From the NCBI GenBank assembly GCA_029946045.1, contig JAQSDS010000446.1, positions 1 through 12,047 on the forward strand: a stretch of DNA of 12,047 bases, written 5' to 3'. The notes beneath the pieces were generated by a model, which was not told the origin of the DNA, did not search any database, and saw only the letters and a program-made list of their open reading frames with translations. The DNA is from Rhodoferax sp. GTDB lineage: Bacteria > Pseudomonadota > Gammaproteobacteria > Burkholderiales > Burkholderiaceae_C. Below are positions 1 to 9,101 of the stretch, piece by piece; the first letter of the stretch is position 1, and every line of letters starts with the position of its first letter. The position numbers were made by a program, and so were the translations under genes.

Positions 1-29
1 GAACGCGCCCAAATTGCGGGTTTGCATTT

Positions 30-986
30 TCAAACCGCCAACTGTTGCTCAAGGCTGTGCAGCACCTCGTAGCAGGCCAGCACCCCGGCCACGCTGCTGT
101 TGGGAGCGCGGCCTTCGCGGATGGCAGCAAAAAACTCGCGGTCCTGAAGCTCAATTCCATTCATCGATACGTCGACCTTGGACACATCAATCTTCTCGTC
201 TTTGCCAGTAGACAGGTCGTCATAGCGGGCAATATAGGTGGCGCTATCGCCGATGTAGCGGAAGAAAGTACCTAACGGGCCATCGCTATTGAAGCTGAGT
301 GACAGCGTGCAAATGGCGCCATTGGCGGCCTTGAGCTGAATACTCATGTCCATCGCGATACCCAGCGTCGGGTGGATCGGCCCTTGCACCGCGTTGGCTT
401 TGACGATAGGGCTGCCGCACTGGTAAGCAAACAAGTCAACCGTGTGGGCTGCGTGGTGCCACAACAAGTGGTCGGTCCAACTGCGTGCCTGACCCAACGC
501 GTTCATACTGGTTCGACGGAAGAAGTAGGTCTGCACGTCCATCTGCTGGATGTTGAACTTGCCAGCCATGATCTGTTGGTGAACATACTGGTGACTGGGG
601 TTGAAGCGGCGGGTGTGGCCGCACATGGCGACCAACCCGGTCTGTTCTTGCATCGCCACCACGTCACGCGCACCCTCCAGCGTGTCGGCCAGCGGGATCT
701 CCACCTGCACGTGCTTGCCCGCCTTCAGGCAGGCAATGGTTTGTTCGGCGTGCATCTGGGTTGGGGTGCACAGAATGACTGCATCGACCTCAGTCAGAGC
801 CAGGCTGTCGGCCAATTCGGTCGTCACGTGACCAATACCGTATTTGGTGGCAACTTCGCGGGTCTTCTCCAAATCGCGGCTGATCAGTGAGACCACTTCC
901 ACGCCGTCTATGTTCTTAATGCCGTCCAGGTGCTTGATGCCGAAGGCGCCGGCACCGGCCAACGCAACTTTGATGGTTTTGATCAT
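30..986 (-). CDS. pmdC: 4-carboxy-2-hydroxymuconate-6-semialdehyde dehydrogenase
   Basis: This cytoplasmic NAD(P)-dependent dehydrogenase of the Gfo/Idh/MocA family oxidises the ring-cleavage product of protocatechuate (as its cyclic hemiacetal) to 2-pyrone-4,6-dicarboxylate. The 318-residue protein starts with a Rossmann fold; the dinucleotide loop GAGAFG is at residues 11-16. The family's usual EKP motif appears as EIP in the segment VEIPLAD near residue 95, which I recall as typical of the LigC/PmdC group. The length fits LigC. It is the last of the six contiguous pmd genes: its ATG directly follows the pmdB stop (TAAATG), and a GGAG ribosome site lies about 10 bases upstream inside pmdB. 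Only 29 bases of downstream sequence are visible, so I cannot say whether the operon ends here. Family assignment is firm; the substrate is inferred mainly from context and LigC similarity. Confidence 0.95.
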   Translation of the reverse strand: MIKTIKVALAGAGAFGIKHLDGIKNIDGVEVVSLISRDLEKTREVATKYGIGHVTTELADSLALTEVDAVILCTPTQMHAEQTIACLKAGKHVQVEIPLADTLEGARDVVAMQEQTGLVAMCGHTRRFNPSHQYVHQQIMAGKFNIQQMDVQTYFFRRTSMNALGQARSWTDHLLWHHAAHTVDLFAYQCGSPIVKANAVQGPIHPTLGIAMDMSIQLKAANGAICTLSLSFNSDGPLGTFFRYIGDSATYIARYDDLSTGKDEKIDVSKVDVSMNGIELQDREFFAAIREGRAPNSSVAGVLACYEVLHSLEQQLAV

Positions 987-2335
<1,349 letters not shown>

Positions 2336-2336
2336 A

Positions 2337-3275
2337 TCAGTCCTTCCAGTACAAGCGGTTGGGATTGTCCACTAGCAGCTTACGCTGCAGCTCGGGTGTA
2401 GGTGCGATATGCGGAATGAAGTCAACTAGCAGGCCGTCATCGGGCATGTGGTCCTTCAGGTTGGGGTGCGGCCAGTCAGTACCCCAGAGCACGCGATCGG
2501 AGAATTCTTCCACAATAGCCTTGGCGAAGGGAATCACGTCACGATAAGCGTTTTGTTCTCCGTTGAGTGCTTTCGGACCGGTCATGCTGAGGCGCTCCGG
2601 ACAGCTCACTTTACTCCACACGTTCTGATGCTTACGCATGAATTTCTGAAAAAACTCAAACTGCGATCCGTCTACCGGTAACGACACATCAGGGCGCCCC
2701 ATGTGGTCCACTACTACGGTGGTCGGCAAGGAGGAGAAGAAGTCCCAAAGCTCGGGCAAGTCCACCGCTTCGAAATAGATCACCACATGCCATCCCCAAT
2801 TGGCAATTCGAACGGCAATCTCCATCAACTCGTCCTTGGGCGTAAAGTCAACCAAGCGTTTCACAAAATTAAAGCGAACACCGCGAACGCCAGCGTCGTG
2901 CATGGCCTGCAATTCGCCGTCTGTTACGGTACGCTTGACGGTAGCCACACCGCGCGCTTTTCCACCACTGTGTCGCAGAGCGTCAACCAGCGCACAGTTG
3001 TCGGCACCGTGGCAGGTTGCCTGCACAATCACATTTTTCTCAAAACCCAAGTGATCGCGCAATGCAAACAGCTGCTGCTTGGACGCATCGCACGGTGTGT
3101 ACTTGCGCTCAGGTGCGTAGGGAAATTCAGAGCCCGGACCAAACACGTGGCAGTGTGCATCCACCGCGCCGGTTGGCAGCTTCAAGCGGGGTGTACTAGG
3201 TCCGGTGTACCAGTCTAACCAGCCTGCTGTCTTGGTGAAGTCACCTGTAGTGGGTTTGTATATGGAATGGTTCAT
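2337..3275 (-). CDS. pmdD: 2-pyrone-4,6-dicarboxylate hydrolase (amidohydrolase superfamily)
   Basis: Hydrolyses the lactone 2-pyrone-4,6-dicarboxylate (PDC) to 4-oxalomesaconate / 4-carboxy-2-hydroxymuconate, the step after PmdC. At 312 residues it is a TIM-barrel amidohydrolase of the LigI type. The first-strand motif DAHCHVFGPG has His41 and His43. Other visible family motifs are ATCHG (86-90), the DHMGRPD segment with His191, and LWGTDWPHPN, in which Asp267 is the likely equivalent of the catalytic Asp248 that I recall for Sphingobium LigI. The LigI family is notable for hydrolysis without a bound metal. It starts nine bases after the pmdF stop with no clear Shine-Dalgarno sequence, so it probably relies on translational coupling, and it ends one base before pmdA. 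Intact. Confidence 0.96.
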   Translation of the reverse strand: MNHSIYKPTTGDFTKTAGWLDWYTGPSTPRLKLPTGAVDAHCHVFGPGSEFPYAPERKYTPCDASKQQLFALRDHLGFEKNVIVQATCHGADNCALVDALRHSGGKARGVATVKRTVTDGELQAMHDAGVRGVRFNFVKRLVDFTPKDELMEIAVRIANWGWHVVIYFEAVDLPELWDFFSSLPTTVVVDHMGRPDVSLPVDGSQFEFFQKFMRKHQNVWSKVSCPERLSMTGPKALNGEQNAYRDVIPFAKAIVEEFSDRVLWGTDWPHPNLKDHMPDDGLLVDFIPHIAPTPELQRKLLVDNPNRLYWKD

Positions 3276-3284
3276 GGAAAGGTA

Positions 3285-3968
3285 TCAGTCGATGTACTTT
3301 AGTCCTGCAGCAGCCAGTGGATCGCGCATCTTGTACATGTCGAGCCCCAGCACGCCAGCAGCCAGTTTGGCGCGCTTCTCGCCTTCAAAACTCTCGCGCT
3401 TTTGCGCGGCTTCCAGCGTGGCGGCGGCGCGTGCGGCGGGCACGCAGACCACACCATCGTCATCGGCCACGATCACGTCGCCGGGCGTGACCAGCATACC
3501 TGCACAGACGATAGGAATGTTCACCGAGCCCAGGGTTGCCTTGATCGTGCCCTTGCTGCTGATGGCTTTGCTCCACACCGGGAAACCCATGCGCTGCAGT
3601 TCCTTCACGTCGCGCACACCGGCTTCGATGATGAGTGCGCGTGCGCCTCGCGCCTGAAACGAGGTGGCCAGCAGGTCGCCAAAGTAGCCGTCGGTGCACT
3701 CGGCCGTCACTGCCGCCACCACAATGTCGCCAGGCTGGATTTGCTCCGCAGCCACATGCATCATCCAGTTGTCGCCGGGCTGCAGGAGCACGGTGACTGC
3801 CGTGCCAGAGACTTGCTGGCCGCTGTAGATCGGGCGCATATACGGCTTCAGGAGCCCCACACGGCCCATGGCTTCGTGCACGGTGGCCGACCCCAGCGCA
3901 GCCAAGCCGTCGGCAGCCGCACGGTCCGCGCGGGTAATGTTGCGATAGACAACACTGAGCTCGTACAT
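3285..3968 (-). CDS. pmdF: 4-carboxy-4-hydroxy-2-oxoadipate aldolase (RraA-like class II aldolase)
   Basis: Final pathway enzyme: a divalent-metal-dependent aldolase that splits 4-carboxy-4-hydroxy-2-oxoadipate into pyruvate and oxaloacetate; relatives also cleave 4-hydroxy-4-methyl-2-oxoglutarate. The 227-residue protein shows the signature of the HMG/CHA aldolase and RraA superfamily, a Gly-Asp pair (GDLL, residues 97-100) followed about 20 residues later by Arg119-Asp120 in the segment [11 protein letters not shown] second conserved stretch, [17 protein letters not shown], follows residue 160. An RraA-type RNase E regulator lacks the aldolase Arg-Asp pair, and the pmd context also supports the aldolase. 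The ATG is two bases beyond the pmdE stop and has a good ribosome site (AAGGGGA) inside the last codons of pmdE. Intact. Confidence 0.96.
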   Translation of the reverse strand: MYELSVVYRNITRADRAAADGLAALGSATVHEAMGRVGLLKPYMRPIYSGQQVSGTAVTVLLQPGDNWMMHVAAEQIQPGDIVVAAVTAECTDGYFGDLLATSFQARGARALIIEAGVRDVKELQRMGFPVWSKAISSKGTIKATLGSVNIPIVCAGMLVTPGDVIVADDDGVVCVPAARAAATLEAAQKRESFEGEKRAKLAAGVLGLDMYKMRDPLAAAGLKYID

Positions 3969-3970
3969 AG

Positions 3971-4999
3971 TTATTTCCCCTTCTTTTTCAGGGCCACATC
4001 CAACCGCGGAAACACGCGGCGTACATTGCCTTCATAAATTTGATGGCGATCGTCTGCACTTAGAATCTTCGACGCCTCGATATAGCGCTTGGTGTCGTCG
4101 TAATAGTTGCCGGTCTGCGGGTCAATGCCGCGCACGGCACCAATCATCTCGCTGGCAAACAGCACGTTCTTCACCGGGATCACGGTGTTGAGCAGGTCAA
4201 TGCCAGGTTGGTGGTAGACGCAGGTGTCGAAGTAAATGTTGTTCAGCAGGTGCTCATCCAGCAACGGCTTCTTGAGCTCCTGCGCCAGCCCGCGAAAGCG
4301 CCCCCAGTGGTAGGGAACAGCGCCGCCGCCATGGGGAATCAAAAATTTGAGCGTGGGGAATTCCTTGAACAAGTCGCTGGTCAGACACTGCATGAAGGCG
4401 GTGGTGTCAGCGTTTAGGTAGTGCGCGCCGGTGGTGTGGAAGCACGCGTTGCAGCTTGTGCTGACGTGGATCATCGCGGGGATGTCGTACTCCACCATCT
4501 TCTCGTAAATAGGGAACCAGGCTATATCGCTCAGCGGAGGCGAGGTCCAATGGCCACCACTGGGGTCCGGGTTCAGGTTGATGCCTACATTGCCGTACTG
4601 CTCCACGCACTTCACCAGCTCGGGGATGCAGGTCGCAGGGTCTACGCCGGGGCTTTGCGGCAGCATGGCCACCGGAACGAAATGCTCAGGGAACAACTGG
4701 CTGACGCGGTAGCACAGCTCATTGCAGATGGCCGCCCAGGTGCTTGACACATTGAAGTCGCCAATATGGTGGGCCATGAAGCTGGCGCGGGGCGAGAACA
4801 GCGTGAGGTCGCTGCCGCGTTCGCGCATCAGGCGCAACTGGTTGCTCTCGATAGACTCGCGTAGCTCGTCGTCGTTGATCTTCAAATCGGACACCTTGGG
4901 CATCAGCGCCAGGTCTTTGATACCGGCGATCTGCTGGTTGCGCCAGGTTTCCAGCGCCTTGGGGGCAGTGGTGTAGTGGCCGTGGCAATCAATGATCAT
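3971..4999 (-). CDS. pmdE: 4-oxalomesaconate hydratase (LigJ-type amidohydrolase fold)
   Basis: Adds water to 4-oxalomesaconate to give 4-carboxy-4-hydroxy-2-oxoadipate, the substrate of PmdF. The 342-residue protein belongs to the amidohydrolase superfamily: it opens with IIDCHGHYT (His6 and His8, metal ligands in relatives), contains HVSTSCN with another likely ligand histidine, [13 protein letters not shown], and a late ASEMIGAV segment. This fold distinguishes it from the unrelated PIG-L-type hydratase GalB that does the same reaction in gallate pathways. It is the first gene of the compact pmd block, 66 bases downstream of pobA. The start is fixed by a clear AAAGGA ribosome site seven bases upstream (plus-strand positions 5007-5012). 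The short AT-rich gap before it could hold a weak internal promoter, but I see no convincing -10/-35 pair. Confidence 0.95.
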   Translation of the reverse strand: MIIDCHGHYTTAPKALETWRNQQIAGIKDLALMPKVSDLKINDDELRESIESNQLRLMRERGSDLTLFSPRASFMAHHIGDFNVSSTWAAICNELCYRVSQLFPEHFVPVAMLPQSPGVDPATCIPELVKCVEQYGNVGINLNPDPSGGHWTSPPLSDIAWFPIYEKMVEYDIPAMIHVSTSCNACFHTTGAHYLNADTTAFMQCLTSDLFKEFPTLKFLIPHGGGAVPYHWGRFRGLAQELKKPLLDEHLLNNIYFDTCVYHQPGIDLLNTVIPVKNVLFASEMIGAVRGIDPQTGNYYDDTKRYIEASKILSADDRHQIYEGNVRRVFPRLDVALKKKGK

Positions 5000-5065
5000 G
5001 GGCGTTTCCTTTGGATACGAATAGGGCTGTAGCGCTTATTTAAATTGCGTAAACAGATAGTAAAA

Positions 5066-6277
<1,212 letters not shown>

Positions 6278-6397
6278 TCAGCCCTGCAAATAGTGAACCA
6301 GCGCCAGCGAGTCGGCAGCTAAACCGGGCTTGCGAAAGCCACTGCCAATGGGCCTGCAATTGAGGTCAGCCCCATTCTTCTTTTTCAAAGTGTCCAA
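6278..6397 (-). CDS. small ORF in the pobA leader (39 aa, unknown function)
   Basis: A candidate small gene that fits tightly between its neighbours. It would start at a TTG (6397), with a strong GAGGAG ribosome site ending seven bases upstream, 28 bases after the stop of the binding-protein gene. It would end six bases before the pobA ATG. The predicted peptide is polar and basic (DTLKKKNGADLNC...), with no membrane segment and one cysteine, and ends in LALVHYLQG. I do not recognise it. The frame stays open a further 28 codons upstream to an ATG at 6481, but that extension lies within the preceding gene, so the TTG is preferred. It could be a real small protein, a translational-coupling leader for pobA, or a remnant of a longer gene. 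An ATG at 6402 in another frame is only two bases from the same ribosome site and would encode five residues. Confidence 0.4.
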   Translation of the reverse strand: MDTLKKKNGADLNCRPIGSGFRKPGLAADSLALVHYLQG

Positions 6398-6402
6398 CTC
6401 AT

Positions 6403-6410
6403 ATCTCCTC
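6403..6410 (-). promoter_or_regulatory. strong Shine-Dalgarno ahead of the pobA-leader small ORF
   Basis: On the minus strand this reads GAGGAGAT, close to an ideal ribosome-binding sequence. It lies seven bases before a TTG and only two bases before an out-of-frame ATG. It sits more than 130 bases from the pobA start, so it cannot serve pobA directly. Its presence is the main reason to take the small ORF seriously. Confidence 0.5.
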
Positions 6411-6425
6411 GTTAGTTTCAATGCT

Positions 6426-7115
6426 CTACACAGACTCAAATCCCTGCCGCTGCTTGTCAGATGCGACTGCCTCAGAGGCAAGAAATTCCACTAACTTTTC
6501 GGCGGCGCCGACGCTATATGACTGCACGCCAATTCCGGCGACAAACGTGCTCACGATCTCCGCCCCGATAGGCAATGGCCCCAGAACGTAAACCCCAGAG
6601 ACGTCCATCAACTCGCTGTATTGCTGAAAGCCAATATCCGCTGCTCCGCTCGCAATCAGGCTGCCCACGGATACCCCCGGCGGCGCCTGCTTTAACTTGG
6701 GACCCAGCTCTGACGACAAGCCCCATGCCTGAATCAGTTCCTGTAAGGCCGCTCCACTAGGGCCGGTGGAGAATCCGATGGAGCGGGTGGCTAAGAGTGT
6801 TTGGCGCATGCTTTTAACCGTGCTGATATCAGGATGCGACTCGCCTTCGGGAACGGCAGCAACGACGCGCGAGCGGACAAACTCTCGGGTGCTGCCCTCA
6901 GCGATGCAGCCAAGCTGAACCAGCTTTGACATGGCGGCCGCATCCAGCACGATCACATCAAATCCTTCACCATCGCGCACGCGGCGTGCAGCATCGACAC
7001 CTCCCACGGACTCCAGGGTGACCGACTGCCCATGCGCATTTTCATAACGCAGAACCAATGCCGCCAGCACACTGGCGGTTGCCTTGGAGGAAATGGCAGA
7101 GATCGGGTTTGTCAT
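6426..7115 (-). CDS. ModA-like substrate-binding-fold protein without signal peptide
   Basis: The predicted 229-residue protein resembles the periplasmic binding-protein fold of molybdate-type ABC transporters: an early ISAISS..A..VLAALV segment, a middle VDAARRVRDGEGFDVIVLDAAA stretch, an STGPSGAAL segment, and a late SLIASGAADIGFQQYSEL stretch. What it binds cannot be read from the sequence. No signal peptide is visible: the polar N-terminus MTNPISAISSKATAS corresponds to where mature binding proteins begin. I chose the ATG at 7115 because an AGGA ribosome site lies eight bases upstream; a TTG at 7145 would add ten residues but still no signal. No permease or ATPase gene is nearby. It is the first gene of the catabolic operon, next to the regulator. 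It may be a cytoplasmic ligand sensor or chaperone-like partner, but that is inference. Confidence 0.75.
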   Translation of the reverse strand: MTNPISAISSKATASVLAALVLRYENAHGQSVTLESVGGVDAARRVRDGEGFDVIVLDAAAMSKLVQLGCIAEGSTREFVRSRVVAAVPEGESHPDISTVKSMRQTLLATRSIGFSTGPSGAALQELIQAWGLSSELGPKLKQAPPGVSVGSLIASGAADIGFQQYSELMDVSGVYVLGPLPIGAEIVSTFVAGIGVQSYSVGAAEKLVEFLASEAVASDKQRQGFESV

Positions 7116-7123
7116 TACAAATG

Positions 7124-7127
7124 TCCT
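7124..7127 (-). promoter_or_regulatory. Shine-Dalgarno that decides the start of the binding-protein gene
   Basis: The minus strand reads AGGA eight bases before the ATG at 7115. The alternative TTG at 7145 has no comparable site, which is why the shorter form of the protein is annotated. Confidence 0.5.
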
Positions 7128-7181
7128 GTTCGGCGATTCCGCCAATGATCTGTCTCATCCTAATTGCTGTTATGTAGTACC

Positions 7182-7203
7182 ACGCGGAAATTTTGTTCCG
7201 CGT
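7182..7203. promoter_or_regulatory. perfect 8+8 bp palindrome, likely operator of the LysR-type regulator
   Basis: Arms ACGCGGAA (7182-7189) and TTCCGCGT (7196-7203) are exact reverse complements around a six-base spacer. The site lies in the 173-bp divergent region, 67 bases from the ATG of the binding-protein gene and 86 bases from the regulator ATG. LysR-type regulators usually bind dyad sites in such divergent promoters and control both their own gene and the neighbouring operon. Assignment to this regulator is inferred from position. Confidence 0.6.
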
Positions 7204-7234
7204 ATGTAACTTGGAGCGAACTATAGGAAAAAAA

Positions 7235-7250
7235 CACCGCATATACGGTG
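7235..7250. promoter_or_regulatory. short second palindrome in the divergent promoter region
   Basis: CACCG (7235-7239) and CGGTG (7246-7250) flank an AT-rich six-base centre, with a further GGTG just downstream. It lies between the main palindrome and the regulator ATG, where an autoregulatory site or the start of the regulator transcript would be expected. The arms are short, so chance is possible. Confidence 0.3.
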
Positions 7251-7288
7251 ACTATTGGTGAGTTTGGACTCTAATTTTGTGATGTACC

Positions 7289-8608
7289 ATGTACTTTCGG
7301 GTGAAGCACAAGCGCCTGATCCGCAAACTTTACAAACCCGAAATGCCCGATACATTGCCTTCTGATCCGCATGGTGTACTCGCTCTGGACTACTTGCGTG
7401 CGTTCATCGCTGTGGCGAAAGCAGGCAGTGTTGTGCGCGGGGCTGAAAGTGTTTACAAGGCGCCTTCAGCCGTTACACGCTCCCTCCTTGAACTCGAACG
7501 CATGCTGGGGCCTGCCTTGTTCGAGCGCAAGCCAAGAGGGATGCTGATCAACGATTACGGTGATGCCGTTTTGCTGCGGTCATTGCGCATTCAGGATGAG
7601 GTCAATGCTGCCGTTGATGAATTTTCACGCTCCAGCACACCATCTACCTCGCTGCGCAACGCGCTTGTCAGCCTGCTTTTCAATGGCCGCAAGCTTCAGC
7701 TGCTGATTTATCTATCCGACCACCGCAATATTTCTGCCGCCGCTACGCAACTGGGTATGAGCCAGGCAGGCGCGAGCATGTCGCTGTCGCGGATTGAGGG
7801 GGCATTGGGGCAAGCGCTGTTTCAGCGCATGTTGCAAGGCATGGTGGCGACGGATGCGGCCGCCAAGCTCGTCATACGTGCTAAGCGGATATTCTCCGAG
7901 TTACGCCATATGGAAGCTGATATTGCTGCGATCTCCGGGAATTTGGCAGGCTCCGTGGCGATAGGCACACTGCCCTTGGGAAGAACCTTCGTGGTGCCTA
8001 CCGGCATCGCCAAAGCACTAGCATTGCATCCCGGCTTGCGCGTCGTCACCATCGAAAGCCACTATGAGCAACTCATTGGCAACTTGCGCAGCGGTGACAT
8101 TGACGTCGTATTCGGCGCTCTGCGTTCCAGGGATGTTTCGCAGGGCCTGATCTCTGAGCCGCTGTTTGAAGATCGCATGGGCATCATTGCCCGGGCGGGA
8201 CATCCCTTTACCCGACACAACAGTCTTGCCCTGTCGGATCTGCTTTCAGAGAAGTGGATATTGCCCAGACCCAACGCTCCTGGTCGGCGATTAGTGGATG
8301 TCTCATTTCAGGAGCTTGGGTTGCAGGCGCCCGTCCCATCGGTGGAAACCGGCGATCTGGCAATGTTGCGCCAACTGTTGATCAGCAGCGACATGCTCAC
8401 TGCGATTTCGCCGCACCAGTTGCTGTTCGAAATTGAGTCCGGTACTCTAACAGAACTGCCCGTCCGAATTGGCGCCACCACTCGCTCCATTGGTTTCACC
8501 ATGCGTGAGGGAAGCGTTATGTCCCCTGCCACGATGGCTGTATTGGATGCAATTCGTGAGCAAGCAAAAGCGTTGGCGAATGGGGCTATGCACAACTCCA
8601 TTCCTTAA
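7289..8608 (+). CDS. LysR-type transcriptional regulator with two tandem winged-helix domains
   Basis: Divergently oriented regulator, presumably sensing an intermediate of the 4-hydroxybenzoate/protocatechuate pathway and controlling the operon to its left (inferred from position). The 439-residue protein is about 130 residues longer than a standard LysR-type regulator. A first LysR winged helix spans about 34-95 (DYLRAFIAVAKAGSV ... PALFERKPRG). A second spans about 135-192 (LQLLIYLSDHRNISAAATQLG ... QALFQRMLQG); each ends with the family's LF(E/Q)R motif. One periplasmic-binding-like effector domain follows at about 222-428. A stop codon sits three codons before the ATG at 7289, so the protein cannot be longer; an ATG at 7343 would remove 18 basic residues without touching a domain. 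Neither start has a good ribosome site. It may be the functional counterpart of Comamonas PmdR, but I cannot confirm that. Confidence 0.9.
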   Translation: MYFRVKHKRLIRKLYKPEMPDTLPSDPHGVLALDYLRAFIAVAKAGSVVRGAESVYKAPSAVTRSLLELERMLGPALFERKPRGMLINDYGDAVLLRSLRIQDEVNAAVDEFSRSSTPSTSLRNALVSLLFNGRKLQLLIYLSDHRNISAAATQLGMSQAGASMSLSRIEGALGQALFQRMLQGMVATDAAAKLVIRAKRIFSELRHMEADIAAISGNLAGSVAIGTLPLGRTFVVPTGIAKALALHPGLRVVTIESHYEQLIGNLRSGDIDVVFGALRSRDVSQGLISEPLFEDRMGIIARAGHPFTRHNSLALSDLLSEKWILPRPNAPGRRLVDVSFQELGLQAPVPSVETGDLAMLRQLLISSDMLTAISPHQLLFEIESGTLTELPVRIGATTRSIGFTMREGSVMSPATMAVLDAIREQAKALANGAMHNSIP

Positions 8609-8681
8609 AACGGGCTTTCCTCTGGGAATGGCCGATGTCAAGATAGTCAAGCGAAGCGCGACGTGGTTGTTTGACTGGGGT

Positions 8682-8700
8682 CTCGGGGCAACGCCCTGAG
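8682..8700. terminator. stem-loop downstream of the regulator gene, possible terminator
   Basis: CTCGGGGC (8682-8689) pairs with GCCCTGAG (8693-8700) across a three-base loop, giving eight pairs with one G-T. It lies 74 bases after the regulator stop. No T-tract follows directly; five Ts come only about 20 bases later. It could be a weak terminator or an unrelated structure. Confidence 0.3.
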
Positions 8701-8963
8701 CAGGGGGTCATTGCCAAGTTTTTGAATGGCATAAAACGTGGGCACAAGGCCCTTACCCTGCACACTGAGATTTTGCTACTCCCATGCTGTTGGTGAATTG
8801 GTTTGACTGTCAGCACACCTGTCGCTGCAAGATGGTTTGCCTGTCGGTTCACCTGTCGCCGATCCACTGCTAAATTGATTCACCTGTCAAGCCAGTTTTG
8901 GTAGAGTTTTTGGTTTGTCTGTCAGATCACCTGTCGGGGACCGGTAGCCTCCAGTGATCCGCG

Positions 8964-8985
8964 TGTCGGTATGCGTGTCGTGTCT
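8964..8985 (+). repeat. 22-bp exact direct repeat, copy 1
   Basis: Begins TGTCGGTATGCG and is identical base for base to 9080-9101. It contains three TGTC units at offsets 0, 12 and 17. The second copy lies 116 bases downstream, and the two copies bracket the hairpin at 9009-9056. Confidence 0.85.
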
Positions 8986-9008
8986 GATATGGCCTCTGAT
9001 GTGCCGCC

Positions 9009-9056
9009 TGCCAATGCTGTAACGTGCGTCCTGCACGCACAGAGTTGCAATTGGCA
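9009..9056. repeat. long bulged hairpin (19 pairs) inside the repeat array
   Basis: Reading inward, TGCCAAT (9009-9015) pairs with ATTGGCA (9050-9056). TGTAAC (9018-9023) pairs with GTTGCA (9044-9049) with one G-T, and GTGCGT (9024-9029) pairs with ACGCAC (9035-9040), leaving a five-base loop CCTGC. The left arm has a two-base bulge (9016-9017) and the right arm a three-base bulge (9041-9043). Such extended imperfect palindromes occur in REP-like sequences, folded recombination sites and structured RNAs; I cannot assign one. Confidence 0.65.
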
Positions 9057-9079
9057 TGCCTATGGTGAATTGATTCGCC

Positions 9080-9101
9080 TGTCGGTATGCGTGTCGTGTC
9101 T
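9080..9101 (+). repeat. 22-bp exact direct repeat, copy 2
   Basis: Identical to 8964-8985. It is followed directly by a run of seven Ts (through 9107), unlike copy 1, so the identity ends abruptly at 9101. Upstream it carries the TGGTGAATTG context also seen before the first TGTC pair. Confidence 0.85.

Larger units (their letters stand above)
8808..9101 (+). repeat. strand-biased array of TGTC repeats with 12-bp paired spacing
   Basis: TGTC starts at 8808, 8820, 8842, 8854, 8885, 8916, 8920, 8932, 8964, 8976, 8981, 9080, 9092 and 9097 on the plus strand, and I find no TGTC on the minus strand in this span. Five pairs are spaced exactly 12 bases: 8808/8820, 8842/8854, 8920/8932, 8964/8976 and 9080/9092. 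CACCTGTC occurs four times (8816, 8850, 8881, 8928). The approximate pair consensus is STGTCRG, five variable bases, STGTC. The context TGGTGAATTG precedes the first pair (8791-8800) and the last pair (9063-9072) at the same offset of 272 bases. Iterons, protein-binding sites or a degenerate 12-bp tandem repeat are possible. Confidence 0.75.

Noticed and set aside
372..890. 172-codon plus-strand frame
   Set aside because: It is antisense to pmdC, which is a full-length recognisable enzyme; no ribosome site or domain supports it.
2703..3218. 171-codon plus-strand frame
   Set aside because: It is antisense to pmdD, whose catalytic motifs occupy the same bases.
3402..4037. 211-codon plus-strand frame
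   Set aside because: It is antisense to pmdF and the end of pmdE; no recognisable protein features.
6385..6402. Five-residue leader peptide starting at the ATG at 6402
   Set aside because: The ATG is only two bases from the ribosome site, too close for normal initiation; the TTG seven bases away is better placed.
9009..9056. Integron attC site
   Set aside because: The hairpin with bulges is reminiscent, but the conserved terminal GTTRRRY and RYYYAAC boxes are absent and no integrase is in view.
8808..9101. CRISPR array
   Set aside because: The repeated units are only 4-8 bp with irregular larger spacing, there are no 25-35 bp repeats with unique spacers, and no cas genes are nearby.
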